A DNA stretch of 13,983 nt from DAOTXK01 sp034430555 (GCA_034430555.1 DAOUEM010000484.1:1-13983); one strand, 5' to 3'; positions 6,391 through 13,494 are shown, numbered from the stretch's first letter. Notes: generated by a model from the letters alone, not told the origin. Numbers and translations: made by a program.

Positions 6391-6442
6391 CAAAAGATAT
6401 AAGACCGGACTTTTTTTAAGGTGCCCGCCAGCGGCCCGAATC

Positions 6443-6472
6443 AAAAACGCCCGACTCTTCCGAGCCGGGCGT
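6443..6472 (-). terminator. Intrinsic terminator of the cold-shock gene
   Basis: Stem of 7 + 3 bp with one A-C mismatch (6447-6457 with 6462-6472) and a 4-nt loop, followed on the minus strand by TTTTT (6443-6447). It starts 24 nt beyond the csp stop codon and separates it from the VOC promoter. Confidence 0.85.
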
Positions 6473-6495
6473 CTGGTTGCAGTCGTGCCGCGGCT

Positions 6496-6705
6496 TTACA
6501 GCTTGATGACGTTGCTGGCCTGCAGACCCTTGGGGCTTTCTTCCACCGTGAACTCGACCTGGTCGCCCTCGTCGAGATTGCGGAAGCCGTCGCCTGTGAT
6601 AGCCGAGTAGTGCACGAACACGTCCGGGCCGTCTTCACGCTCGATGAAGCCGTAACCTTTCGTTCCGTTGAACCACTTGACCACACCCTGGATACGCTCA
6701 GTCAT
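6496..6705 (-). CDS. Cold-shock protein (CspA family)
   Basis: A single-domain nucleic-acid-binding OB-fold protein of 69 residues, the normal family length. It binds single-stranded RNA/DNA, melts secondary structure and can act as an antiterminator. Both RNA-binding motifs are intact: RNP1 KGYGFI (16-21) and RNP2 VFVHY (29-33), with the surface aromatics W11, F12, F20, F30 and H32. The ATG at 6705 is preceded by AGAAGGAG. A consensus promoter at 6854-6882 gives a leader of about 140 nt, which contains a terminator-like hairpin (6785-6804). Long structured leaders are typical of cold-inducible csp genes. Which paralogue (housekeeping or cold-induced) cannot be told. Confidence 0.96.
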   Translation of the reverse strand: MTERIQGVVKWFNGTKGYGFIEREDGPDVFVHYSAITGDGFRNLDEGDQVEFTVEESPKGLQASNVIKL

Positions 6706-6778
6706 TATATGCTCCTTCTATCGCAATGACCTGACGAACTTTAATGTAGGTCGGCGTGCAAATGACTGTGTTCGGCCA

Positions 6779-6804
6779 ACAAAAATGCCCACTCGCGCGG
6801 GCAT
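6779..6804 (-). terminator. Terminator-like hairpin inside the csp leader
   Basis: ATGCCC (6785-6790) and GGGCAT (6799-6804) form a 6-bp stem with an 8-nt loop, followed on the minus strand by TTTTTGTT. It lies between the csp promoter and the csp start, with no minus-strand gene upstream to terminate. It may be an attenuator or the end of a short leader RNA of about 65-70 nt. Confidence 0.6.
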
Positions 6805-6835
6805 CAATTTGTGTCTATCCACATTACATTTCAGC

Positions 6836-6853
6836 CTGCGTCCTACAACGCAG
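6836..6853. promoter_or_regulatory. Palindrome at the csp transcription start
   Basis: Six-base arms CTGCGT (6836-6841) and ACGCAG (6848-6853) with a 6-nt spacer directly abut the -10 box (6854-6859). The predicted start is near 6847, so the full hairpin is not in the RNA. The position suits an operator. Confidence 0.35.
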
Positions 6854-6882
6854 AATATACGCCCCTTTTCCGGCTTTGTCAA
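6854..6882 (-). promoter_or_regulatory. Strong sigma-70 promoter of the cold-shock gene
   Basis: Minus strand TTGACA (6877-6882, perfect), a 17-nt spacer and TATATT (6854-6859, 5 of 6). This is the best promoter match in the window and fits a highly expressed gene. Confidence 0.85.
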
Positions 6883-6941
6883 TGCCGATTTCGCACGGAT
6901 ACGGTCGGTAACACCCTGCCGCCGCGCCCGGCGTCTTGCTG

Positions 6942-6947
6942 TATAAT
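6942..6947 (+). promoter_or_regulatory. -10 element upstream of the GT-C-like gene
   Basis: A perfect TATAAT preceded by TG, but with no recognisable -35 at 16-18 nt. RNA would start near 6954, leaving about a 100-nt leader before the ATG at 7056 and ruling out upstream in-frame starts such as 6936. Confidence 0.45.
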
Positions 6948-7055
6948 GGCGGGCAGTCGACCGCCGCTTCGTCGGCCCGCTTTGCCGGCCCGCTCCATCA
7001 ACGCCGCGACGCCGTGGATCGGCGGGTGTGCCGCCTGCCAGGGGAAGGGTGTTGG

Positions 7056-8666
7056 ATGCGCAAAGTGATCGCCGGATACTGGCCGCTCGGGCTGGCGCTG
7101 CTGCTGCTGGCCCTGCTGACCGCGCTGCTGCTGCTCCTGGCGATTGACCAGAACGGCGGGCGGCTGGTCTATGGGCTGGACGACACGTACATTCACATGA
7201 GCGTCGCCCGCAACCTGGCCGAGCACGGTATCTTTGGCGTGACTCCCTATCGTTTCAGCGCCGCCGAGTCGTCGCTGCTGTGGCCGCTGCTGCTGGCGCT
7301 GACTTATGCCGTTACCGGCGTCACCGAAGCCGCGCCGCTGATCCTCAACGCGATCTTCGCCGTCCTGGTGATTGCTGCCGTGCACGTAGTCCTGCTGCGT
7401 TATGGGGTGCCCGCCTGGCTGATCTTTGTTTTGCTGATGCTGGTGGCCTTCAGCGCGCCGTTGTTTAAGCTGGTCTTCATTGGTATGGAACATACGCTGC
7501 AAATTTTGCTGAGCGTGTTGTTTATGGCGGAGGCGGTCCCTCTGTTGTGCCGGGAGGAGCCGGGCCAACCCCACGGGCGCGCTGGTGTGGTTCTGATGCT
7601 GCTGGCCTTTTTGCTGGGCACGGTGCGCTACGACAGCGCCTTCCTGGTCGGGGTGGTAGCGCTGATGTTGATGGCCCGCCGCCAGACCCGCTTGGCGCTG
7701 CTGGTGGGCGCGGCCTTTGCGCTGCCTATTGTGGTCTTTGGCGTGATATCGCTGGCGCAGGGCAGCATGTTCCTGCCGAACTCCGTGCTGCTCAACGGGA
7801 TATTGCCTTCGTCGGTTGAAACGCGCACGCCCTTTTTGCAGCCGGACGAGATTTACAAGGAGATCACGCGCGCCCGCGGTCTGCTGGGGCTGCTGCTGCT
7901 GATCCTGGTGGGCTTCCTGATGCGATACAATCGCCGCCCGGAGTTGTGGACCGCCCCTATCCTGGTCCCGATCATCTGGCTGGCGACGACCCTTTTGCAT
8001 GCCCAGTTCGGGTTGATCCGCGGCTTCGACCGCTACGAAGCCTACCTGGTGGTGCTGGGCCTGATCGCGGTCGCGTTATTGGTCAAAGAACCGTTCGCCG
8101 GGCGGCTGCTGGTGATGATCCGCCGCTGGCAGCCGGTGACGGCGCTCGGCGTGGCGGTGGCGGTGTACATTGGCCTGTTCGGCCTCAGCGACCGCATCAA
8201 CCACGCGCTGATGACCGGTTTTCAGGGCATGCACGACATCTATTTGCAGCAGGTGCAGATGGCCCTGTTTCTCGACGCGTACTACCCGACAACAACGGTC
8301 GCTGCCAACGATATCGGCGCGATCACCTTCTACACCGACATTGACCTCGTAGACCTGGTCGGCCTGGCGACCGTCGAAGTGGCGCGCGCCCGGACCGGCG
8401 GCGACTACGACGCGGCCTTCATCGAGGCGCTGACCGCCGAGCGCAACGCGCCCATCGCCCTGATCTACGATGAATGGTTCGAAGGCCGCATCCCCGGCTC
8501 GTGGACCAAGGTGGCCGAGTGGACCGTGCCGGAGGTTCACGTTCTGGGCGGCCCGACGGTGTCCTTTTACGCCGTGGACCCCGCCGAGGTTGAACCGTTG
8601 GCCCGTTACCTTGCAGCTTTTGAAGGGCGCTTACCCGCAGCGGTCCTGGTCGAGAATTATCGATGA
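7056..8666 (+). CDS. Multi-pass membrane protein, GT-C-fold glycosyltransferase-like
   Basis: From the ATG at 7056 the product has 536 residues. About eleven hydrophobic segments lie between residues 8 and 378, then a soluble region (about 380-536) predicted outside the cytoplasm. After the first segment comes LDDTYIHMSVARNLAEHG (41-58); an acidic pair in the first outer loop followed by an Arg-Asn-Leu-Ala helix is characteristic of lipid-sugar-dependent GT-C transferases, with D42/D43 as likely catalytic or metal residues. VAANDIGAITFYTDIDLVDLVGLA (416-439) is a second conserved block of this kind. The likely role is glycan transfer to a surface protein or lipid; donor and acceptor are unknown. 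A possible upstream TTG start at 6936 is rejected because it precedes the -10 box. GGGAAGGG lies shortly before the ATG. It diverges from csp and precedes dtd by 55 nt. Confidence 0.82.
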   Translation: MRKVIAGYWPLGLALLLLALLTALLLLLAIDQNGGRLVYGLDDTYIHMSVARNLAEHGIFGVTPYRFSAAESSLLWPLLLALTYAVTGVTEAAPLILNAIFAVLVIAAVHVVLLRYGVPAWLIFVLLMLVAFSAPLFKLVFIGMEHTLQILLSVLFMAEAVPLLCREEPGQPHGRAGVVLMLLAFLLGTVRYDSAFLVGVVALMLMARRQTRLALLVGAAFALPIVVFGVISLAQGSMFLPNSVLLNGILPSSVETRTPFLQPDEIYKEITRARGLLGLLLLILVGFLMRYNRRPELWTAPILVPIIWLATTLLHAQFGLIRGFDRYEAYLVVLGLIAVALLVKEPFAGRLLVMIRRWQPVTALGVAVAVYIGLFGLSDRINHALMTGFQGMHDIYLQQVQMALFLDAYYPTTTVAANDIGAITFYTDIDLVDLVGLATVEVARARTGGDYDAAFIEALTAERNAPIALIYDEWFEGRIPGSWTKVAEWTVPEVHVLGGPTVSFYAVDPAEVEPLARYLAAFEGRLPAAVLVENYR

Positions 8667-8721
8667 TCCTGTTTGATTCAATAGTGGTCGAGGTCACACT
8701 CACCGGAAGGGGGCCGTGACA

Positions 8722-9171
8722 ATGCGCGTAGTCCTACAACGTGTAACCAAAGGATCGGTGATGGTTGAGGGCCGCAAGCTGGGCGCCATTGGCCGGGGCT
8801 ACGTGGCCCTGGTCGGCGTGACCCACGACGATACCCAGGCCGAAGCCGAACTGCTGGCCCGCAAGACGGCCTTCCTCCGCGTCTTCGAGGATGAGGCGGG
8901 AAAGATGAACCGCTCCGTGATGGACGTCGGGGGCGGGGTGCTGGTGATTTCGCAGTTCACGCTGTACGCGGACGCCACCAAGGGCCGCCGGCCCAGTTTC
9001 GTGGACGCCGCCCGTCCGCCCCAGGCCGAGCCGCTGGTGGATTATTACGCCAAGCGCCTGCGCGCCGAGGGCGTCTACAAGGTGGAGATGGGCCAGTTCG
9101 GGGCTGTGATGCAGGTGGAGATTCACAACAACGGCCCGGTGACCATCATCCTGGACACGGACTCGTTGTGA
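8722..9171 (+). CDS. dtd: D-aminoacyl-tRNA deacylase
   Basis: It hydrolyses D-amino acids (and glycine mischarged on tRNA-Ala) from tRNA, a cytoplasmic proofreading step. The 149-residue length is normal. Signature elements are MRVVLQRV (1-8), GYVALVGVTHDD (26-37), the catalytic-site SQFTLYAD (77-84), RRPSFVDAARP (89-99) and the Gly-cisPro motif in NNGPVTIILD (136-145; G138-P139), which gives chiral selectivity. The ATG at 8722 is preferred to an in-frame GTG at 8716, because GGAAGGGGG is 8 nt before the ATG but only 2 nt before the GTG. Family members begin MRxVxQRV. It may share a transcript with the membrane protein upstream (55-nt gap) and the hydrolase downstream (40-nt gap). Confidence 0.97.
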   Translation: MRVVLQRVTKGSVMVEGRKLGAIGRGYVALVGVTHDDTQAEAELLARKTAFLRVFEDEAGKMNRSVMDVGGGVLVISQFTLYADATKGRRPSFVDAARPPQAEPLVDYYAKRLRAEGVYKVEMGQFGAVMQVEIHNNGPVTIILDTDSL

Positions 9172-9211
9172 TCCCACCTTTGAGTTTGTGGTGGGCAGGT
9201 AAGGGCGAACC

Positions 9212-10129
9212 ATGACCTATCCAGCAGCCATCTACAAAACTGAAGCAGGCTACCGGGCCATGATGGCCTGGTACGACGACATGCTGGCCCGGCTGCCGGA
9301 CTCGGTCGAGTCGCGCCGGGTGGACACGCGCTTTGGCGAGACGCACGTCCTCGTCAACGGCCCGGAGGACGCGCCGCCGCTGGTCCTGATCCCCGGCCTG
9401 GGCGGCAATGCCCTGCTGTGGCGCACCCAGTTGCTCGACTTCGCGGATGCCTTTCGCCTGTACGCGGTGGACGTGCCCGGCCAGACCGGTCGCAGCGCCT
9501 TCGTGCACCTGTCACACCGCGGCCCCGTCTACGCCGAGTGGCTGGTCGACGTGTTCGATGGGTTGGGGCTGGCCCAGGCCGATGTTGTCGGCGCGTCATT
9601 GGGTGGGCGGCTGGTGATCAAGTTTGGCGCGTTTCCGGCAGGCCGGGCACGCATTCGGCGGGCGGCCCTGGTGAGCAGCGGCGGCATCGCCCGTATGGAT
9701 ATGAGGCTGTTTTTGCGTGTCGTACCACTCGGCTTTAATCTGCGCAAAGTCGATGCCCACGCCTTCGAACGCCTGCTGCGCATCGTGCTGACTCTCCCCG
9801 AAGACGGCCCCCTCGACGACGACACGGCCCGTATGATGACCTGTTTCGTGCTGTTCGGCCTGCACTGCCGCCAGGAAGCCGCCGACGGCATTCCGATGGC
9901 AATGGCGCTGCCCCGCGCGGAACTTGAGGCCTTCGCCCCACCGACTTTGCTGCTGATGGGCGCGGCGGAGCGTATTTTCCCCGCGGGACGGGTGATCGCC
10001 CGGGCGCGGCGTTTGCTCCCCAACCTGGTTGCCGCGGAAACCATCCCAGGGGCCGGGCACAGCCTGATCGTGCAGCAGCGCGACGACGTGGACGCCCGCC
10101 TGCGCGCCTTCCTCAGCGCGGAAAGTTGA
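9212..10129 (+). CDS. Alpha/beta-hydrolase family protein
   Basis: A 305-residue cytoplasmic alpha/beta hydrolase with no signal peptide. The oxyanion region is LVLIPGLGGNALLW (57-70). The nucleophile elbow is GASLGG with S129. The base is H283 in GAGHSL. The acid position, GAAERIFPAGR (250-260), carries E253 where most relatives have Asp, followed by the FPAGR pattern. A mostly helical cap lies at about 160-240. The N-terminal block (YKTEAGYRAMMAWYDDML, then TRFGETHVLVNGPED) is typical of carboxylesterase-like hydrolases of the YbfK/YvaM type, whose substrates are unknown. AAGGG precedes the ATG. It lies 40 nt after dtd on the same strand and is probably co-transcribed. Confidence 0.9.
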   Translation: MTYPAAIYKTEAGYRAMMAWYDDMLARLPDSVESRRVDTRFGETHVLVNGPEDAPPLVLIPGLGGNALLWRTQLLDFADAFRLYAVDVPGQTGRSAFVHLSHRGPVYAEWLVDVFDGLGLAQADVVGASLGGRLVIKFGAFPAGRARIRRAALVSSGGIARMDMRLFLRVVPLGFNLRKVDAHAFERLLRIVLTLPEDGPLDDDTARMMTCFVLFGLHCRQEAADGIPMAMALPRAELEAFAPPTLLLMGAAERIFPAGRVIARARRLLPNLVAAETIPGAGHSLIVQQRDDVDARLRAFLSAES

Positions 10130-10148
10130 TGGCGGCGTGCGCCAATAG

Positions 10149-10177
10149 TTGCCGAATATTGCCTCCAGAAAGATAAT
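10149..10177 (+). promoter_or_regulatory. Promoter of the TIR-FGE gene
   Basis: TTGCCG (10149-10154), a 17-nt spacer and GATAAT (10172-10177, 5 of 6). RNA would start near 10184, about 28 nt before the ATG. The gene therefore need not depend on the hydrolase transcript. Its ribosome site is weak. Confidence 0.55.
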
Positions 10178-10211
10178 AGGTCCAGCGTCGCCCACCACTC
10201 GATAGAGCACT

Positions 10212-11657
10212 ATGAAGATATTCATCAGTTATGCCCACCTGAACCTTCCCCAAGTGCAGCAGTTGGCCGATTTCCTGCGGATGGGCGGGCATGATATCTG
10301 GTATGACCAGCGATTGGTCGGCGGTCAGCCCTGGAAAGACCAGCTTCGCAGCCAGATCAAGACCAGCCAGTGTTTTCTGTATGCCCTGACGCCGGAATCG
10401 GTGGCTTCGGCCTGGTGTCAGTGGGAGTTTGCCCAGGCGGTGCATATGGGCAAAACGATCGTCACCGTCAAACTGACCGAATGCGAATTGAAAGGCATCC
10501 TGGCCGAACACCAGTACATCGACTTTACCCAGGGCGATTCGCTGGAGACCGGTTTGCGGTTGGGTACGGCGGTATACGCCGCGTTGCCCATCCCGCCGGA
10601 ATTGGTGCCGCTGCTGCCGGAGCCGGATAACACCCCGCCGGAGCGCGAGATCACGCACGACACGCCGGAGCAAGATACGCTCGTCCAGCGGCTCTACGAC
10701 GAAGCGTTCCAGGTGTATCGCAGCAAGGCATATGCAGAAGCCCAGGAACTGCTGCATGATCTACTGCATATCGCGCCCGATTTTGCCGATGCGCAAAACC
10801 TGCTGACGCTGGTGGAGCGCAAGCTGCCAACACCGGCAATCGAAAAACCACATCCCAAAGAAAAGCCCAGCCCAAGGCGGGAGCCAGAGGTCGTTAAGCC
10901 AGCCCCAAAACCGGCAGTATTGGCAGCCTCGTCGATTTTGCCGCCGCCCTTCGAGTGGGTGGAGATTCCGGTGGGTAAGGTCACCCTGGAAGAAGGCGGA
11001 TATCTCTCAGAATTGACTATATTCGATATCGAGCAGTTCGCCATTGCCAAGTACCCGGTGACAAACGCGCAATTTGCGGTATTCATGGAAGCGGGCGGCT
11101 ACGACAACCGCGATTACTGGACCGGGGAGGGCTGGGCGACCAGAGAGGAAAAAGGCTGGATCGAACCGCGCCATTGGAGAGACGAGCACTTCAACCCTGA
11201 AGATCATCCGGTGGTCGGCGTCTCGTGGTACGAGGTGATGGCCTTCTGCCAATGGTTGAGTGAAGCGACAGGACAGGCCATCATCTTGCCTACAGAGCAG
11301 CAGTGGCAGCGGGCAGCGCAGGGCGATGACGGGCGGGAGTATCCGTGGGGCAGAGAGCCGCCGAACGAGCAGTTGTGTAACTGGCACAACAACATCGGCA
11401 GGACGACGCCGGTGAAGCAGTACCCTAAAGGCGCAAGTTATTACGGGGTGATGGACATGGGCGGCAACGTGTGGGAATGGTGCCTGACGGAATACGAGAC
11501 CGGGACATCTGAGCCGGGCGGCACTGGCGCGCGCGTGCTGCGTGGCGGGTCCTGGTTCTTCGACAGTCCTGAGCTCCTGCGCGCCGCCTACCGGAACTGG
11601 TTCTATCCCGCCAGCTGGAACTTCGACTTCGGTTTTCGCTGCGCCCGCCTTCCCTGA
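10212..11657 (+). CDS. TIR domain - helical repeat - FGE-sulfatase-like domain fusion protein
   Basis: The 481-residue cytoplasmic protein has four parts. (1) TIR domain, about 1-140: IFISYAHLN (3-11), GGHDIWYDQRL (25-35), WKDQLRSQIKTSQCFLYALTPES (41-63). At the position of the catalytic Glu it has Q44 (CAG). (2) Short TPR-like helices, about 155-204 (LYDEAFQVYRSKAYAEAQELL, then HIAPDFADAQNLL). (3) Lys/Pro-rich linker, about 205-240. (4) FGE-sulfatase (SUMF1/EgtB/PvdO, C-type-lectin-like) domain, about 247-481: IAKYPVTNAQFAVFM, HPVVGVSWYEVMAFCQWLS, LPTEQQWQRAAQGDDGREYPWG, GVMDMGGNVWEWC, RVLRGGSW, FGFRCAR. The two copper-binding cysteines of true FGE are replaced by F450 and L455, so sulfatase activation is unlikely. 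It may be a sensor or binding scaffold in a conflict system; that role is inference. It is followed by a convergent gene. Confidence 0.9.
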   Translation: MKIFISYAHLNLPQVQQLADFLRMGGHDIWYDQRLVGGQPWKDQLRSQIKTSQCFLYALTPESVASAWCQWEFAQAVHMGKTIVTVKLTECELKGILAEHQYIDFTQGDSLETGLRLGTAVYAALPIPPELVPLLPEPDNTPPEREITHDTPEQDTLVQRLYDEAFQVYRSKAYAEAQELLHDLLHIAPDFADAQNLLTLVERKLPTPAIEKPHPKEKPSPRREPEVVKPAPKPAVLAASSILPPPFEWVEIPVGKVTLEEGGYLSELTIFDIEQFAIAKYPVTNAQFAVFMEAGGYDNRDYWTGEGWATREEKGWIEPRHWRDEHFNPEDHPVVGVSWYEVMAFCQWLSEATGQAIILPTEQQWQRAAQGDDGREYPWGREPPNEQLCNWHNNIGRTTPVKQYPKGASYYGVMDMGGNVWEWCLTEYETGTSEPGGTGARVLRGGSWFFDSPELLRAAYRNWFYPASWNFDFGFRCARLP

Positions 11658-11722
11658 TCCTGTATGCTGGCTTTTGTGGTGTGATATTCCGATAAAAGCA
11701 CTTATTGACGGGCCGTTTTCCC

Positions 11723-13252
11723 TCAAAACTCGTAGCAGTGGATGGCGTGCATCCACACCTTGGTCACGGCGATGGGCCACGTATTCTGATACTCGACCTT
11801 GACCGTCACCGCGTCATTGCGGTTGGCCGTGAAGCTGTAGCGGTAATACAGCTCGTTTTGCGCCGGGATGTTCCAGGTATCCGTGCCCAGCGTGGAGCCG
11901 TTGTGCCACCAGTCGGCGAGGGTCGCCCCATCTGAGCCGACCACCACCCAGCGCCACAGCAGCAGGTTTTCCCAGCCCGACGTATTGGCGGCGGACGCCC
12001 AAACTTCGCCACCCGCGCCGTCGTTCACCTGGATGAAGGGGTGGAAGATGGCCGTCACCGTGTACTGGTGCCCGGCCTGCACCGGCACGTTCGACTGGCC
12101 GATGGCCCAGGAGAAAGTGCGCCAGGTCCCGCCCATCTCGACCGCCGTCCGGGCGTAGCGCTCGTGCAGGTAGGCGTGCAGGTTGACCACGTTGCTGGGG
12201 TCGCGCCACTGGCTGCGCACCTGCTCGGTCACGCCGCCTTCCAACGGCACGCCCACGTATTCCTCCTGCCACCAGCCGTTGACGCTGTGCAGGTAATAGC
12301 CCAGGTGAACCTGCGGGCCGAGCAGCAGCGGGTTTTCGCACAGCTCGCGGCCCGTCTCGCGGATGGGGCTGGTCAGGGCCACCAGCGGCTCGCCGGAGGA
12401 CGGCGCGGCTGCTGCCGGCGCGGCGGCGGGGGCTTCCGGTTGGGAGGCCGGCGCCTGGGCCACGGCCGATGGCGGCGCGACCTCGACCACCGGTAGATCG
12501 CCCCCTGCGCCCTCCACGGACAGGTTCCCGGCGAAAATCCACCCCTCGCGCACCCAGCTTTGATTGTCCGGGTTCGGATATTGCTCCACCTGGTACCAGA
12601 CCGTGTTCGTATCCCGGCCAATGACCGTGACCGGCGTGTCCGCCAGCAGCGCAAAAACTACCTCGTAGGTCGTGCCTGGCCCGCTGCGCACGTTGGTGCC
12701 GGTAGCCGTGAGGCCGGACAGCGTTGAGACCGTTTGTCCCTCGGGGCCATCTGCCGGGGCGGCGCTCTCCTCCGGCGCGTCAGTCGGCATGGGTGGGACC
12801 GGCGTATCGGTCGGGGTGGGGGGGATGGGTGTCGGCGTGTGCGTTGGGACTGGCGTGGCGGTGGGAGTCGCCACCTGCACGCCCACCCGCGCCGGATCGC
12901 TGGCCGTGCCATCCGCCCGGAAGGCGATCACCGCCAGGTCATGCGACCCCACGCCCGCCGCCGTCCAGTCGAAGCTGGTCGAGATGGCCGCCTGCCCGCT
13001 GCCTCCCGCGGACGTATCCCGTGCTCCTGCTTCGATGCCGTCCGCGTAGAGCACCACGCGCGCGATGCCCGGTCCTGCGTCCATCCCCTGGACGACCACC
13101 ACCACGTTCATCCCGGCCACGTAGGTCACGCCGTCAGCAGGCAGCACGATCGAGACGGCGGGCGGGGCCGCCGGGGACGAGTCCACTGTGCAGGCCGCCA
13201 GCAGCAGGACGACTCCGGCCAGTGCCGTCAGGGTGATCACGCGGGCTTGCAT
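11723..13252 (-). CDS. Lipoprotein with Ig-like domain, SH3 domain and a novel C-terminal domain
   Basis: From the ATG at 13252 the product has 509 residues. Residues 1-21 form a lipoprotein signal ending LLAAC (C21). Domain order: an Ig/Big-like beta domain, about 32-127 (SIVLPADGVTYVAGMNV, FDWTAAGVGSHDLAVIAF); a Thr/Pro-rich spacer, about 128-170; one SH3_3 domain, about 180-248 (TNVRSGPGTTY, WYQVEQ, WVREGWIFAGNL); a Pro/Ala spacer, about 258-288; and a Trp-rich domain of about 220 residues (289-509) that I do not recognise. It contains only two cysteines (C305, C506), which could pair. The frame runs up to 13330, but that would put 26 residues before the signal peptide and overlap the zinc-ribbon gene; the 13252 start has GAGGAG before it. 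Probably surface-exposed and glycan- or wall-binding. It starts 38 nt after the zinc-ribbon gene. Confidence 0.9.
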   Translation of the reverse strand: MQARVITLTALAGVVLLLAACTVDSSPAAPPAVSIVLPADGVTYVAGMNVVVVVQGMDAGPGIARVVLYADGIEAGARDTSAGGSGQAAISTSFDWTAAGVGSHDLAVIAFRADGTASDPARVGVQVATPTATPVPTHTPTPIPPTPTDTPVPPMPTDAPEESAAPADGPEGQTVSTLSGLTATGTNVRSGPGTTYEVVFALLADTPVTVIGRDTNTVWYQVEQYPNPDNQSWVREGWIFAGNLSVEGAGGDLPVVEVAPPSAVAQAPASQPEAPAAAPAAAAPSSGEPLVALTSPIRETGRELCENPLLLGPQVHLGYYLHSVNGWWQEEYVGVPLEGGVTEQVRSQWRDPSNVVNLHAYLHERYARTAVEMGGTWRTFSWAIGQSNVPVQAGHQYTVTAIFHPFIQVNDGAGGEVWASAANTSGWENLLLWRWVVVGSDGATLADWWHNGSTLGTDTWNIPAQNELYYRYSFTANRNDAVTVKVEYQNTWPIAVTKVWMHAIHCYEF

Positions 13253-13290
13253 GGTTCGCTCTCCTCTAGTGGGCCAGGTTTTTAGGAGCA

Positions 13291-13494
13291 TCAGGATTCT
13301 CTGCGCCACCGATAACCACAATCCTGGCATTTGAGCGGCGCGCCTGGTTTACTCGCCCACTCATCCAGCACCGGGCCCCAACTCGTTTCCAGCGAGATTA
13401 TCGCGCCCAGGAACAGCAGCAGCCTTGTCAATAATCTCGGGTGCAGTTGGGTGTTGGTTCCGCCACATTGAGGACACTGCGCGCGTTCCGTCAT
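13291..13494 (-). CDS. Small zinc-ribbon protein with a hydrophobic centre
   Basis: The 67-residue product carries two CxxC knuckles, C7/C10 (CPQCGG) and C56/C59 (CQDCGYRW), that together should bind one zinc. Between them lies a hydrophobic stretch (about 21-34, LLTRLLLFLGAI), perhaps one membrane-associated helix. No family is recognised beyond the zinc-ribbon pattern. The ATG at 13494 has only a weak ribosome site (AGGCGA). The stop at 13291 is 38 nt before the SH3 lipoprotein start on the same strand with no terminator between, so the two are probably co-transcribed. The gap 13495-13655 upstream holds no clear promoter or gene. Confidence 0.75.
   Translation of the reverse strand: MTERAQCPQCGGTNTQLHPRLLTRLLLFLGAIISLETSWGPVLDEWASKPGAPLKCQDCGYRWRRES

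Noticed and set aside
6879..8000. 373-residue Gln/Arg-rich minus-strand frame
   Set aside because: It is the complement of the Leu-rich membrane protein (CTG/CAG codons read as Gln); it has no start site or domain of its own.
11670..11699. Hairpin GCTTTT/AAAAGC between the convergent genes
   Set aside because: Only 6 A/T-rich pairs with an 18-nt loop and no adjacent T-run; not convincing as a terminator for either gene.
11007..11780. 257-residue minus-strand frame opposite the FGE domain
   Set aside because: It overlaps a well-defined FGE-like domain and the end of the convergent lipoprotein gene; no motif or ribosome site supports it.
11814..12542. 242-residue Arg/Gly-rich minus-strand frame inside the SH3 lipoprotein gene
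   Set aside because: It is an alternate frame of the same strand with GC-driven Arg/Gly/Pro composition, and it has no domain.
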